64,000 nt of DNA, taken from NCBI GenBank assembly GCA_023055505.1, contig JALIRH010000013.1, positions 4,216,001-4,280,000 on the forward strand, given 5' to 3'. The position numbers were made by a program, and so were the translations under genes. Origin of the DNA: Callipepla californica brunnescens (taxonomy: Eukaryota; Chordata; Aves; Galliformes; Odontophoridae). Shown one piece after another: positions 53,001 through 64,000 of this stretch (its first letter is position 1; the number at the start of each line of letters is the position of its first letter). Under the pieces are notes generated by a model. The model was not told the DNA's origin. It made no database searches and saw nothing but the letters and a program-made list of their open reading frames with translations.

Positions 53001-54829
53001 TTTCCTTCTCTTCATGATAATGCTATGATCTTGTGGGATTGAAATTACTGCTGATTTATGCCTTGATGTAACCCCCTGAGAACTGCCTTGTATCAGCATG
53101 TCACCTATGAAAAGCTACATTTAAATCCTTGGAGATCTTTCTAGTGGAACCTTTGTTCTCATTTCAATAGAGAATCTTTTGTAATGGATGTTTGCTAGAA
53201 ATTTCTCCTGCAAGTGCCAGAAGTCCTCTGTAGTGCAAACTGGAAGTACATTATGCACCTATCCATTTTTACCAGTCGTAGCTGTGGGAGCCTTCTTGGC
53301 AGAGATGAATTTCAGATAAGTTCTCCATCCACGACCGCACACTTTTTGCAGATTGATTATACCGCTTTCTTCACAAAGGGCAGTGCTGGCACTGGAGAGC
53401 AGGAACGCTCCTAAGCTTTATTTCTAAAGGTTCACCTACACAAGGAAAGGTAACAGACTAAAACCATACAGTTACGCCTCCAGTGTTCCTGTGGAGCTAA
53501 ACCCCTTTATGCACAGCATTCTTGTACTTAAGACTTCAGGAAATAATTTCCTCTGTTGTTTGATCATTATTCACATTTTTACATATTCTGCTCTTCAGTG
53601 TCATGGACATTTTTTTGCTTTCTCACTACGAGTACCATCTTGGCAACATTTTCGTAAGCATTTTTTTTCTGATAAAATGTACTATCTCGAGGAGAAATTC
53701 ATTAACAGGTAGAAAATGATTTTATCTTTTAACAACTGACTGCCAAGTTGCAATTGAAATCCTCTTGCCTGTTTGTAAAAGCAGTTTCTGAAATCCTAAA
53801 ATAATCTTAAAAGAATAATTTTCTTTCCTGTTGGTAGAGCTAATTTAGCTAAACTAAGTATTTTCTTTTTGTGTTCATCTTTGCCTCCATGATGGAAGTG
53901 AGAAGTCAGATGTGGGGGTGCAGCCATGCTCCTTATGACTTTATGAATGACTTGGCCATTTATTTCCATGCTCGTATGTAATTCCACACTAGGGAAAACA
54001 CGCCAGGTAAACAAACAGATTCAGACAGAAGTTCACTGCTGAATATGAATTTGTTCAAGTATCTATGAACTAAGCACACAATTTTTATTAAAATCCTCAG
54101 CCTCACTAACAACTCGTCATTTCCACTCAGAAATGCTTCTTCAAAACAGGTGCCTATTGTATATTTACTAAACCATCGCTACGTAAAGTACCTTGTCGCA
54201 TCCTGACACTTCTAGACAGGACAAAAACCATTTCAGTGAGGAGTTACTGACCAATTCCTGTCTGCACACATCTTTTTTCAGCGACGGTGCTACTGATACA
54301 GATACTGCCCTTCCTCTGAATTTAGGCACAATTACCAAATATACTACAAGAGGGACTGAAGGTGACAAATTTTTTGTATTCCACATTAAATAACGTTAGG
54401 TCAAAAACAGATGGCATTTGCTCCCTCCTAAACAAGAATCTACACAGCAGTGTGTAAGAAGCCAAGCAGTTCCACTTTCCAGCCTCAGAACAAGAGGAAG
54501 CTGAGCCTCTAGGAACCATCAGAAGCTTCTGTGACCCCAGTGACCTCCAAGAGGGACAAGGATGACAACAGCCTCACCATGGCTCCATCAGCTAGGGGCA
54601 GTGAATGCGTGTTGACCAGAATAAGTTCTCAAAACCATACATCATGTACCTAACGACATCAGCATCTCCTGTGATCACCGCTCTTCAAAAACACATTCTC
54701 CTCAGCACTTCAGCAATAACTCCACTTTGCTCAGCTTGCTTTCCTCGGCTGTAAAATCACAGGAAGAGGAAAGAGAAGGGTGAAACTGACATACGTGGCT
54801 TTTGTCTGTTGCCTTTACGTATATCTATG

Positions 54830-54845
54830 TACACACACACACACA
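54830..54845. repeat. (AC)n microsatellite
   Basis: About seven to eight AC units, flanked on the right by ATATATCTC. It is short and unlikely to be highly variable. Confidence 0.85.
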
Positions 54846-57800
54846 AGTATATATCTCTGCACAAGCTGCCTTTAAAAAAAACAAAACAACAAAACAGAAT
54901 CATTATCCTTGCCTCACTATTAGGATCTGCTGTTGTCACGGTGAATCATTTTTCCTCGGGGATGTTGTGTGGATAACAATTCAGCTCATGTTAATTCTAT
55001 TTACATTGGGAAAAAGTAGGAGGACTGTAATAGCTGTTTAACTGAAGCTCTCTTCCTTCATGAGCAAGTAAAATGTCACTTTCCTTTCCCGAAGCACCAA
55101 GAGGCTCCTTTTACTGTCACAGAACACAATTATATGTTAGGGCTCTGCTGTCTCTTTCCAGCCAACAAGGCAAGAAAATGACCTTTCTTTAACCTATGGC
55201 TGAATTGCATTATATTCAGTTCAGCGAACAGCCTTTTTTGTATTCTCCTGTATCAAGTGCCTCCTAACTGAGGTTAGGAGATGGGCACCTGCCTTTCACA
55301 GCTGCCAGTGATCTCCCACTTCCCAAAAAAGCCCTTCCTTTCACTTGAGGAGGGCTGTTAACTCTCATCCCACATTTCAATCCCTGCTTTGTAACGTTTG
55401 TAAATACCTGACACCATTCAGCACCGCAAGGAGCCTCCGCCAGCAGCATTGGTTGCTGGCTGCTTGTTCTGCTTTGTCTTATGTGCAGCTCAGCAGCAAA
55501 GGGTGAGGGACATTTCCCACTACACAAGTATCAGCCGCTCTGGGTTACATGCCGGAGATGCTTGGGGAAGCAGAGAAAAGTGGCTGTGACATTAATGAAG
55601 CAAACCACTGCAGATCTGCACAAGACAGCAAGTCAGCAGCGACGGATTTGAGAACACGATGCTAAATGACAGATACTGCTGAAGAAAATGGCAGCGCTCA
55701 GCTGTCACAGAGTACGGGGCTGTAAAATTAAGAAAGTCTGCAGACAGAAGAACATCAGAGAAAACATCACGTGTACACAGAGCTCATCTCCCAACTAGCC
55801 ACAGAAATAAGCACCTCCAGAAGACACCCAGCATCGGTTCTTCTGCAGAGAATTCACGTTAATGCTTCCAGGTGAGCAGGAGCTCCAAGATTCAAGAGGT
55901 TTTCTGACAACCTTTATTAGAGATGACTCAGACTAATCACTTCTCTGCCTAAAAAAGAAACCTGTGTAGCTTGAGGACGGCTTCCTAAACACTGCCATTT
56001 CACTGACACCTGGCTTGTTATGTTAATGCTGAAGGCACCATTACCACCAAGGTTAGATGGGGCTGAGGATGCCAAAGGAGACAGGGGAGGGATGTGGGCT
56101 GCATCAGGCTCAGGGAGAGCTCCAGCTTCTTGCTGAGCCCTGAGCTACTGCTGTAACACGGCACTGAGACCAAACGGGAAGGAGAAAACATTCAAAGTAC
56201 AACGAAACACTCCTTACTCGTGCTGTAGTAAAAGAAAGTTCTGCATACACATGATTTTTACATGCTTCTGGTGGTACTTCATGCCCAAGCGAATGCTGCT
56301 CTGGGACTGTACATTATGACAAAGCCAGAATGGACATCACTGCAGAACAGACATCAATGCTAGCTATACCTGTGTACATTATAAAGGCCCTACACTGCTT
56401 TGGAAAGGTCAAAACTTTACCTTCTCTTGAAAATACAATACAACATTGTCTACACATATGCTTACAGATATGGAATTCTGCAGCAGTAACACATCAAGCT
56501 GTCAAGATGATTTTTTTTTTTAATTGATCGTGGCTTTGGATTTTGATGTGAGCTAAAGTTAAAAACCTCTATTATGAATAATGGAAAAAAAAACAACCCA
56601 CAACCCTGATAAATATATGCATTAATCCCGCTTAAGAAGACCAAATAAAGTACAGGCTTTACAGACATCCACAGTAGGCTGTATAACTGTAATTATGGAA
56701 TGAACATGCACTGTGTTAAAAAGAAGGAAACAAGCAAAAAACCACCAACCCCCTAAAATCAAACCCCAGACTCCACCACTGCAGATGCAGAATGCAATCT
56801 TTTTCCTAAGAGCACACGCCTGAGCATAAACCTAGAGAGTGACTTCTACCACATGTTCACCTACAGAATGTCAGGCTCTCAAACAGGGTTCCTTGTGTAT
56901 GATTTTTACATACACAGATTTTTTTTTTTTTGCTTTGAAAATAGTGCAAGTAGAGTTATTTTCATCCATGCAAATTTTTACTTCTCAGGAAAAAAAAAAA
57001 AAGCAGAAATTCCTCCCACACATAGAACCTTCTTCTCTTTTTATAGAGCTGCGAGTAACACAAAGCTGCAGGCTCAACAATAAACATGAAATTTGCTACT
57101 AAAGTGATCATTAAAGGGGCCATTTCTCATGTGAGCTCTAACAGTTCCTAACTCTGTTATTAATAGACTTCCAGCTAAGCTTTGATCAGGGCTGGAGACC
57201 TTACCACAGTTAACATACAGATAAAACAAACCCTTATTCTTAGCAGTACATCCAGCTCTTCCAGCGGATAGGACTTTGAACTACACACGGTACAGATGCC
57301 ACCAGAGACAAACAGGGGCAGAAGAGAAGGAGCTGCAGTTCTGTGAGCATCGTAGCTGCAGCACTCTGAAGAGGCAGCACTTCCCTTTCCAGTGGCTTCA
57401 GCCCATCTATATATTTAGAGAAGGAAACATTCCTTCAGCAACCGTGATGCAGCAAGCATCACATTAACAAAAAGAAGGAAATTGTCAACTTACTGCTGGA
57501 AAGAGCTGAACAGCTGCATGGAGGAAACACTGGTTAATACCTAGAACTGCTGAGAATGGAGCGCCATTGAGTCATTTCTATGCAGCTCTTGTCAAACTTC
57601 TCTTTTTTTCCTTTCTTCTCTTAGTTCAAATCAAGAGCTAGGTTTCTTATAAAGCACAAAGGTCATTTGCTCCTGAAAGGAGTTTCTTGCCTAAATCCAC
57701 TGCCTACGAAGACAGTGTCTGTCCAAACTGTTGCAACACTCAGCAAAACAAACAAAAAAACAGCCAGATGCTTATGGGAGAGTGAGAAGAAATTGTTTGA

Positions 57801-60422
57801 GTTTAAAGGAAAAAATAGGAGAGATCACACAGTGAACACAAAGCTCCACTAATCACTCATCAAGAAATCAAAGGTTGAAATACGAATGCTCCTGTTACTG
57901 CACTGGGCAGAGCAGCTCGATTTCACAGCAGCAGAGTTAGGGAGAGTATCTGTAGGACATTGTCAGAATTGGAACTGCAGCGCACTGCAAGGCTGAACTT
58001 TTACTCAGATCCAAGAAAGCCAACAGTGTACTGCCATGAGTCACCCAGAGAGCTGTCACAAGAAGTACATAAGCAATCTGAGTTCAAACCTCATCTTCCC
58101 ATGTAACATAGGCCAGGTGTGTAACAGTGCTAGGCACCACTACTACAGCTAAGCCCTCGTGATGTCAGCATGCCCAAAACTAGAGGCCTACAGAAGGCCT
58201 GGTTGCACAGAGCTTAAGTCTCCTGACACACGTTATGAACAAAAACGTTAAACTGGGCTCCTTTACTGAAAACCTTTTTAGCACAGCAGCAACTCAGTAC
58301 CGCCCATCTTCAACACCAACTCCTGGACGTTGAGGAAAACACACTGGTGTTTTCTAGCCTGAAATAGAACTGGGTATAAAGGCTATTTTTAAAATCAATT
58401 TTTTAAAAACAATGTCAGCACTCTCAGCCCAATAATTATTATTAACACGCTGTGCTTATCAGCAAAAAATGCCTGCTGGAAAAAACAAAGTTGGATGTTT
58501 GCACTTTTCCTTCCTCTTGTGTTTCAAGTTTATTCCTTTTTCTTTCAAAGACAATCAAGTGCAAACCAATGAGTTTAGTTAATATCACTGCTAAATTGTG
58601 ACCCTTTGGTAAGCAAAACATTATTAATTTTCATGTGACATACTGAAAAATAAAGCAGAGAAACTGCTGGAGCTGCACGATGCACTGCTCTTCTGGCTTC
58701 AGAAGTAGAAAGAAGGTTTCCTTTGCTGGGGACCAGTGGCAGTGTGCTGGTGCACTGTGCTGAAAGCTGCTGGGAGCTGTGCTGACTCGCAGAGCATCCA
58801 GGAGCTCAGACCCACGCTGCACGCACTTAGCAATGCGGTGACATGGTTTCTTCTGGTCAAGTTAGAGGACTAAGACAATGACTACAAAAGCACTGGGAGA
58901 AGCCCCAACAAAACCTGTCTTATTAGCAGCTTGAGCAGGTCCATTTTACTACACAGATGTTTGCAGGCTGAACTACTTCCATAGCTTGGCTTTAAAGCAT
59001 TTAAGCTGCATTTCAGCCCCAAAGTAATTTGGATAACAAATAGCATTAGTTGAGGCTGGAAGGAAAAATCCTCCTTCATCTGTTTGTGACGAGGAAAGGA
59101 AAAGAGAACTTCCAGCGAAAGTCAGTGGCACGCAAGATGTTATAAAGTGAATTTGGAACTTATACTTTCTTTGGATAGCATCCAAATGTTGGCGCACAGA
59201 GGGCTCAAATTAATCAGCTGACCAAAGCACTGAGTAAATTCGTCTCCCTGATGCCTTAAACAAAAGAGAAAACATGTGAAATCGCATTCTCATACCATAA
59301 ATACCTTGGGGTGAAATCTGGAAGGTAATCAACATCGTCATATTTAGCAAAAGTTAAAGACTTCAATTAGTGAGTGCCATGAGTTTATCTACCAAATTTC
59401 CACTTACTAATACTCTACCCTGATCATCACTTTCCAAGTCAAATGGTTACGAGAAGCTGTCAATAAACGCTTAATAATGATCAAAAGCCTTTTTACATCA
59501 AAACAAACAACCCAAACCTGATGCAGCATGCAACTCCATTAACTTCATTCATAAAAAAGGGAAACAGGTCTGCTAGGGATGCTGCTGTGTATAATCATGA
59601 AAAATAGTCTTCTATCGTAGATGTAAGTATTGCCTGCACTGGTGGGATAGGAAAGCAACAATAACATCCACTGAGTGATCTCTGTGGCTGATCTCAATAG
59701 AACTAGTTCACATTTCAGCTAGCGGATACACGAACCCATAGAGAACATGCATAAGTAACGAGGACAAAATGTGGAGAAATCTGTCACCAGTGCACACACA
59801 GCTGCCTCCTATCCCCAGGGCCACTGCCACAGCAACACGGGCACTGCACAGCCTGTACCAGGTGTCCCTTTTAGCAGACCTATATTATTTAAAAAAACAA
59901 AACAACAGCAACAAAAAGACATTATTGAAGAAATAAAGCACACCCAACTGTCGGTTTTTCAGTTTAGCATCCGCCCTCAGTTCCTGGCTGACGAAAGATT
60001 ATTCCTGATTGAGTCACATTAAGCGGTGAACTCCGCAGTCGGTTCAGATTTTGTAATTCTGAGTTCTGTCAGCAGGATTAGGCTGATCTCAGCAGAGATG
60101 CACAAATTCCTAAGAAGTTAAGGTCTCCCAGATTTAAAATAAATAAATAAGGAACTTCAAGTTAATCATCAGAAACAGCCTAATCAGATTAGGGTTGTGA
60201 ACTCTGGACTACCGCTGCGTTTTCCTGCAGCTCAGCAAGCTTAATCCACAAGTGGATAATACGATACAAAGCATTTCTATTAAATATTCCCTTGAAAGAC
60301 ACTAAACCTATCATTTTGGTAAAGGAAACAAATATCTTTGCTAAATCTAATAAGAGATTTAACCAAGATCTTTAAGTAAGTCATCAAGGGCTATGATTGT
60401 TGCCATGTTAATCCTTTCTCTT

Positions 60423-60424
<2 letters not shown>

Positions 60425-60453
<29 letters not shown>
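60425..60453. repeat. Poly(A) tract, 29 bases
   Basis: An uninterrupted run of 29 A, the longest in the window. No retrotransposed gene copy or LINE is recognisable on its left side (60300-60424), so it may be a simple tract rather than a retrocopy tail. The length is prone to sequencing error. Confidence 0.95.
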
Positions 60454-60457
<4 letters not shown>

Positions 60458-63400
60458 ATATTTCTTCGGTATCTGTGCTCACTGTCATTCAAAATAGGAT
60501 AATTAAAGAAATATTTCACTAGGAATTTATTGACATCCATCCTTAAAGCGATTCTTACTAACAATTAATTCTAAGAAAAGAAAACCAACAACATTTTGGC
60601 ACGCGTTTCCAAGACGCACCCATTAACAAGGGCGCATAACCACTCCTCTTCCATGGGCAATCTGATTGCAACAAATTTCTCCAGTAGTTCATGACCCCTC
60701 GTGAATCTCTCCATGTATTCTGAAGGTATACAACCCCTTTCCTCATACCACCTGGCTTTAAGACTGCTGATACGGCACTGAGCACAGGACAGCTACAGGT
60801 GTTCCAATTAACAGATAGAGAATTTGTTTTTGCATAAACATCACCTTCTAAGTACTACCAAGGAATACTACATTTCACCTCTGCATTAATGTACATAAAA
60901 GGATAAATGTTGAAACCACTATCATTTTAAGAGGTGTATATTTATGTAATGCTGCATAATCCTCCCGAACAAGCTGTCAACTTCTGGGAATACAAGTGGC
61001 AAGGTTTCCCACTACTACCCCAACAAACTGTAAAATCAGACTGCACGTAAAGACAACATTAGCACCCAATAGAAGAATTCTTCCTACATTTCTCGTTCCT
61101 TTCTCCCTTACTTTCTATGAAATGTAAGGTTACTTTCCAGAAAATAGGCTCCTTCACCTTTATCTATATTGGGATGAAACGGCACAGAGCCATTTCAAAA
61201 TACCATTTCATTACAAGTGGTTTAGTGCACACCCCGTGCCACGTAACTTAGATTGCCTTATTAGCAAAGGTCATCCCCATAGTCTGATCTTACCAGATAC
61301 GTTCTACTTGACAGTTAAGCTTGGGTGAATAAATACAGCCAGCAGATTGAACAAGCCCCGCAGATGTTTCCTATCAGCTCTTGACAAATGAGAGATAGAT
61401 AAGGCCATACAGCTCTCATGAGTTGCTGATTTTGACGTGCTGGTATCTGTACAACAAACCGCACACAATTACACGCAAAAATTAAAACTGCCACAGAATT
61501 CAATTTAGCTCGCAGCTACGAAGCTGCAAATTACAAATCATCACAAACACGATACCATTCTAATACATGTCATGTATTAGACACGTGTCATGGAAGTAAA
61601 GTTCTGGGGCCACCTAAATAATGTCAAGCTATTTATCTAGCTATCTAACAGCGAATACACAAAACCACCCTTCTCTGGCTCGAGTAGGAATCCCTTTCAC
61701 TGACAAGTTTCTTTTCTATAGCTCTTTACAAAAAACCAACCAACCAACCGAACAGAAATGCTTCCCTTCTTCCCAGTGCTGTCCTTGTTCCTTACATGTC
61801 TTTCTACACCCCTTTTGGTCACCTTCTCAGACCCGTCTCCTCTCTCCCTTCCCATGCTCTACGTGTCCCCCTGTTCACACTCCGCCAGATGGATGGTGCA
61901 GTGTCTGCCCATAGCTCAAACAGCTGCACGCTGCCGCACACTGTGTTCAGAACAAGCGCTACATTTCTACTCTACACTCCGTAATAGAGGTTAATTTTTG
62001 CTTACGCTTCACCTGAAAGAGTGACGGGAACTCCTGTCTACCAGCCCTAAGATTTATCTCAGCCCCCTGCAGGAAAGCATTAAAATTTTATGGCACTGAA
62101 AAAAGCTAATCAGACCATTCATGCATAATCCTGCTCAGTTTACAATGAAATAAACTATGTCTCAAGAACATGCAATTTTGGAATATGAGCAGACAATCTT
62201 TGACGACTTCAGAATTTGTATTTGGGTTTTTGGATATTGCAAAATACACAATAGAGTCATTGTTTCTAAAGTACCTTCATAAACAACACATTCCTCCCAC
62301 TGCAAGGCTCAGGGTAAGGAGAACGCTCACACATGGCTGATGTTTTCTCCATCCACCTTTAAATGCAGAGCCCAAGGTGAAAGAAACAAAAGCAAAAGGA
62401 GAAACATGGGTATCACGGTCACTACTTCATCAGGGCTCTTAGAGAGGAACTGACAGAGAAAAATAGCATCTTATGGAAAGGACAGGAGGTGCATGATGCC
62501 CACCAACTGCTCCTGGCCAGCCTTTTCTCCCAGGAGTCATCCCTGACAAGCAGAGCTTTTTACAGGCAGCAGGACAAGGGTTGCCGCTTTCCTGTCTGCA
62601 AAACCCCCAGCCGAAATACCATGCCTATGTCACACTCACACAGTGAGTTTGAACCTTCAGGAAGTGTTGGACTTGTGTCCACATACATGGGAATACAGAG
62701 TACTCGGATGCACTGGGCTTGCCTGGATCACAAACCACCTTATCACATGCTACAGACTTGCACAGACATGCAATAGGATTGTCAAGGATTCCCCAGTGAA
62801 ACAAAATTTTGCCCAAACAAAACTTCTGCATAGAAACTGGAATGTGTCAGGACAGTATCCCAACCGTAGCACGTCTCCCAAGGGGGCCAGATCTGCTCTG
62901 GGATTTTCAGAGTGATCCCTGCAAGGGGCTTGAGGAAGATGCTTACTCACATCTGAGACCACAGGCTGGATTAATTTGCAGCAAAGTAATATTCAGGCAA
63001 TTAAACTGTGTTTGGCAGGGAAGATAAAGAGGCTCACACATTTCACTGCGTACCTCCAAAATATGAGAGCATATGCGAGAGGTAATGCTGATAAATAATG
63101 GAAAGAGCTCTAATAGAGAAGAAACGTGGATAGTAGATGGTTTAAAAGAACAACGTGTGTGCTTGTGCCTTAAGGGTTATGCAAACAATACTGCATTGGG
63201 TTGCTGTTTTTTTCAGGCTGTAAATCAGTGCTCGCATTTCCCCATTCATTTTGCACAGAAATGCTCTGAGTATGCATTGGACAACTTCCAATTAGTTTTC
63301 ATTTGTTTTCGAAGCGAAGAAGCAAAAACATTTTTCTTTAGAACAAAGCAATCCTCTTAAACAGGGATGCAGATTAACCAGCTTCTTATTCTCCCGTACT

Positions 63401-64000
63401 ACTCATTTATCGATGTATCTACAGCCAATGGGTATTTATTATCTAAATAAAACTGTATCACTCTTCAGTACAATTAATAAGGAACAACACGACTTGGAAC
63501 ACATTTTTTGAAGTACAACTCAAGCAGCTACATATGTATAAATATTGTCTCGATTTGTTTAACCATTTGTTTCAGTGATCTGTTTGTCCCTATGAAAATT
63601 ACAGAGATAAGACTGAAATGTACAGACCAGACACGTGCATTCCTTTGCTCAGCAGAGAGGTGCCATTAAAATACACTTAAGCAGTTTTAGATTTCTTTGA
63701 TACTGTTTATGCTGTCTGGATTTCTGATGAGTCCCCGTTACTTTACAGCTCCACATCGCTATCAGAGCTTCTAAGAGCTACTCCTCCACTAATAACACAA
63801 TCAGCTCCTTTTCCAGTCTCACCAGTAGGAGGAGACCTCAGTTACACTGGAAAAAAACCATCCTAAATATCTATGTGAAGTCTGAATTTCCATCAATAGG
63901 TGGCAATACTGTAATGTGACATACGAAGCATACGTGTTTCTGTGCGTGCACATGCCCCCGAAGTTTCTAGGCCGCTATGCTACGCTTTGTCATTTTTTCC

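Larger units (their letters stand above)
44508..64000 (-). other. TENM1 5' non-coding intron and/or upstream DNA
   Basis: The acceptor at 44508-44509 makes at least the nearest part of this region an intron within the 5' UTR. I cannot place the first exon or promoter: no clear CpG island or TATA-plus-GC-box arrangement stands out. Open frames are all shorter than 130 codons. Recognisable content is a CR1 fragment (46690-46945), a mariner element (50746-51307), a possible DIRS recombinase relic (52610-53000), microsatellites (50680-50738, 54830-54845) and a 29-A tract (60425-60453). Confidence 0.7.

Noticed and set aside
1..64000. tRNA, rRNA, CRISPR arrays, operons, phage genes or plasmid features
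   Set aside because: None is visible; the window is vertebrate intronic DNA, and prokaryotic feature types do not apply.

Overview
The window looks like bird nuclear DNA, most likely from a galliform such as chicken or a close relative. It is AT-rich, almost free of long open frames, and carries several CR1 LINE 3' ends plus a short mariner element of the kind common in bird genomes. There are no bacterial or viral gene layouts. Species was judged from repeat types and protein similarity recalled by eye; no search was run.

The only protein-coding gene I can support is TENM1 (teneurin-1), on the minus strand. Two coding exons are visible. The start-codon exon (coding part 44227-44443, with 64 nt of 5' UTR up to a splice acceptor at 44508-44509) encodes residues 1-72. 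The second exon (17398-17658) encodes residues 73-159 and the first base of codon 160. Both have consensus splice sites, both introns are phase 1, and a 26,568-bp intron separates them. The joined peptide is the start of the teneurin-1 intracellular domain, including the RKRK nuclear-localization motif at residues 62-65. The proline-rich segment, transmembrane helix and whole extracellular part must lie left of position 1. The promoter and first non-coding exon(s) lie right of 44508, possibly outside the window.

Layout: 1-17397 is the 5' part of the next intron; 17398-17658 is coding exon 2; 17659-44226 is intron; 44227-44507 is coding exon 1 plus UTR; 44508-64000 is 5' non-coding intron or upstream DNA. 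Repeats in these stretches are seven CR1 fragments, a 562-bp non-autonomous mariner, microsatellites and A-tracts.

Two less ordinary relics deserve a second look. One is a cluster of inverted arms (18158-18524), about 0.5 kb from coding exon 2, that resembles DIRS-type retroelement termini. The other is an open stretch near 52.6-53.0 kb whose translation resembles the tyrosine recombinase of DIRS-type elements. At the TENM1 start there is also a short upstream ORF overlapping the main start codon. I found no clearly new biological system.
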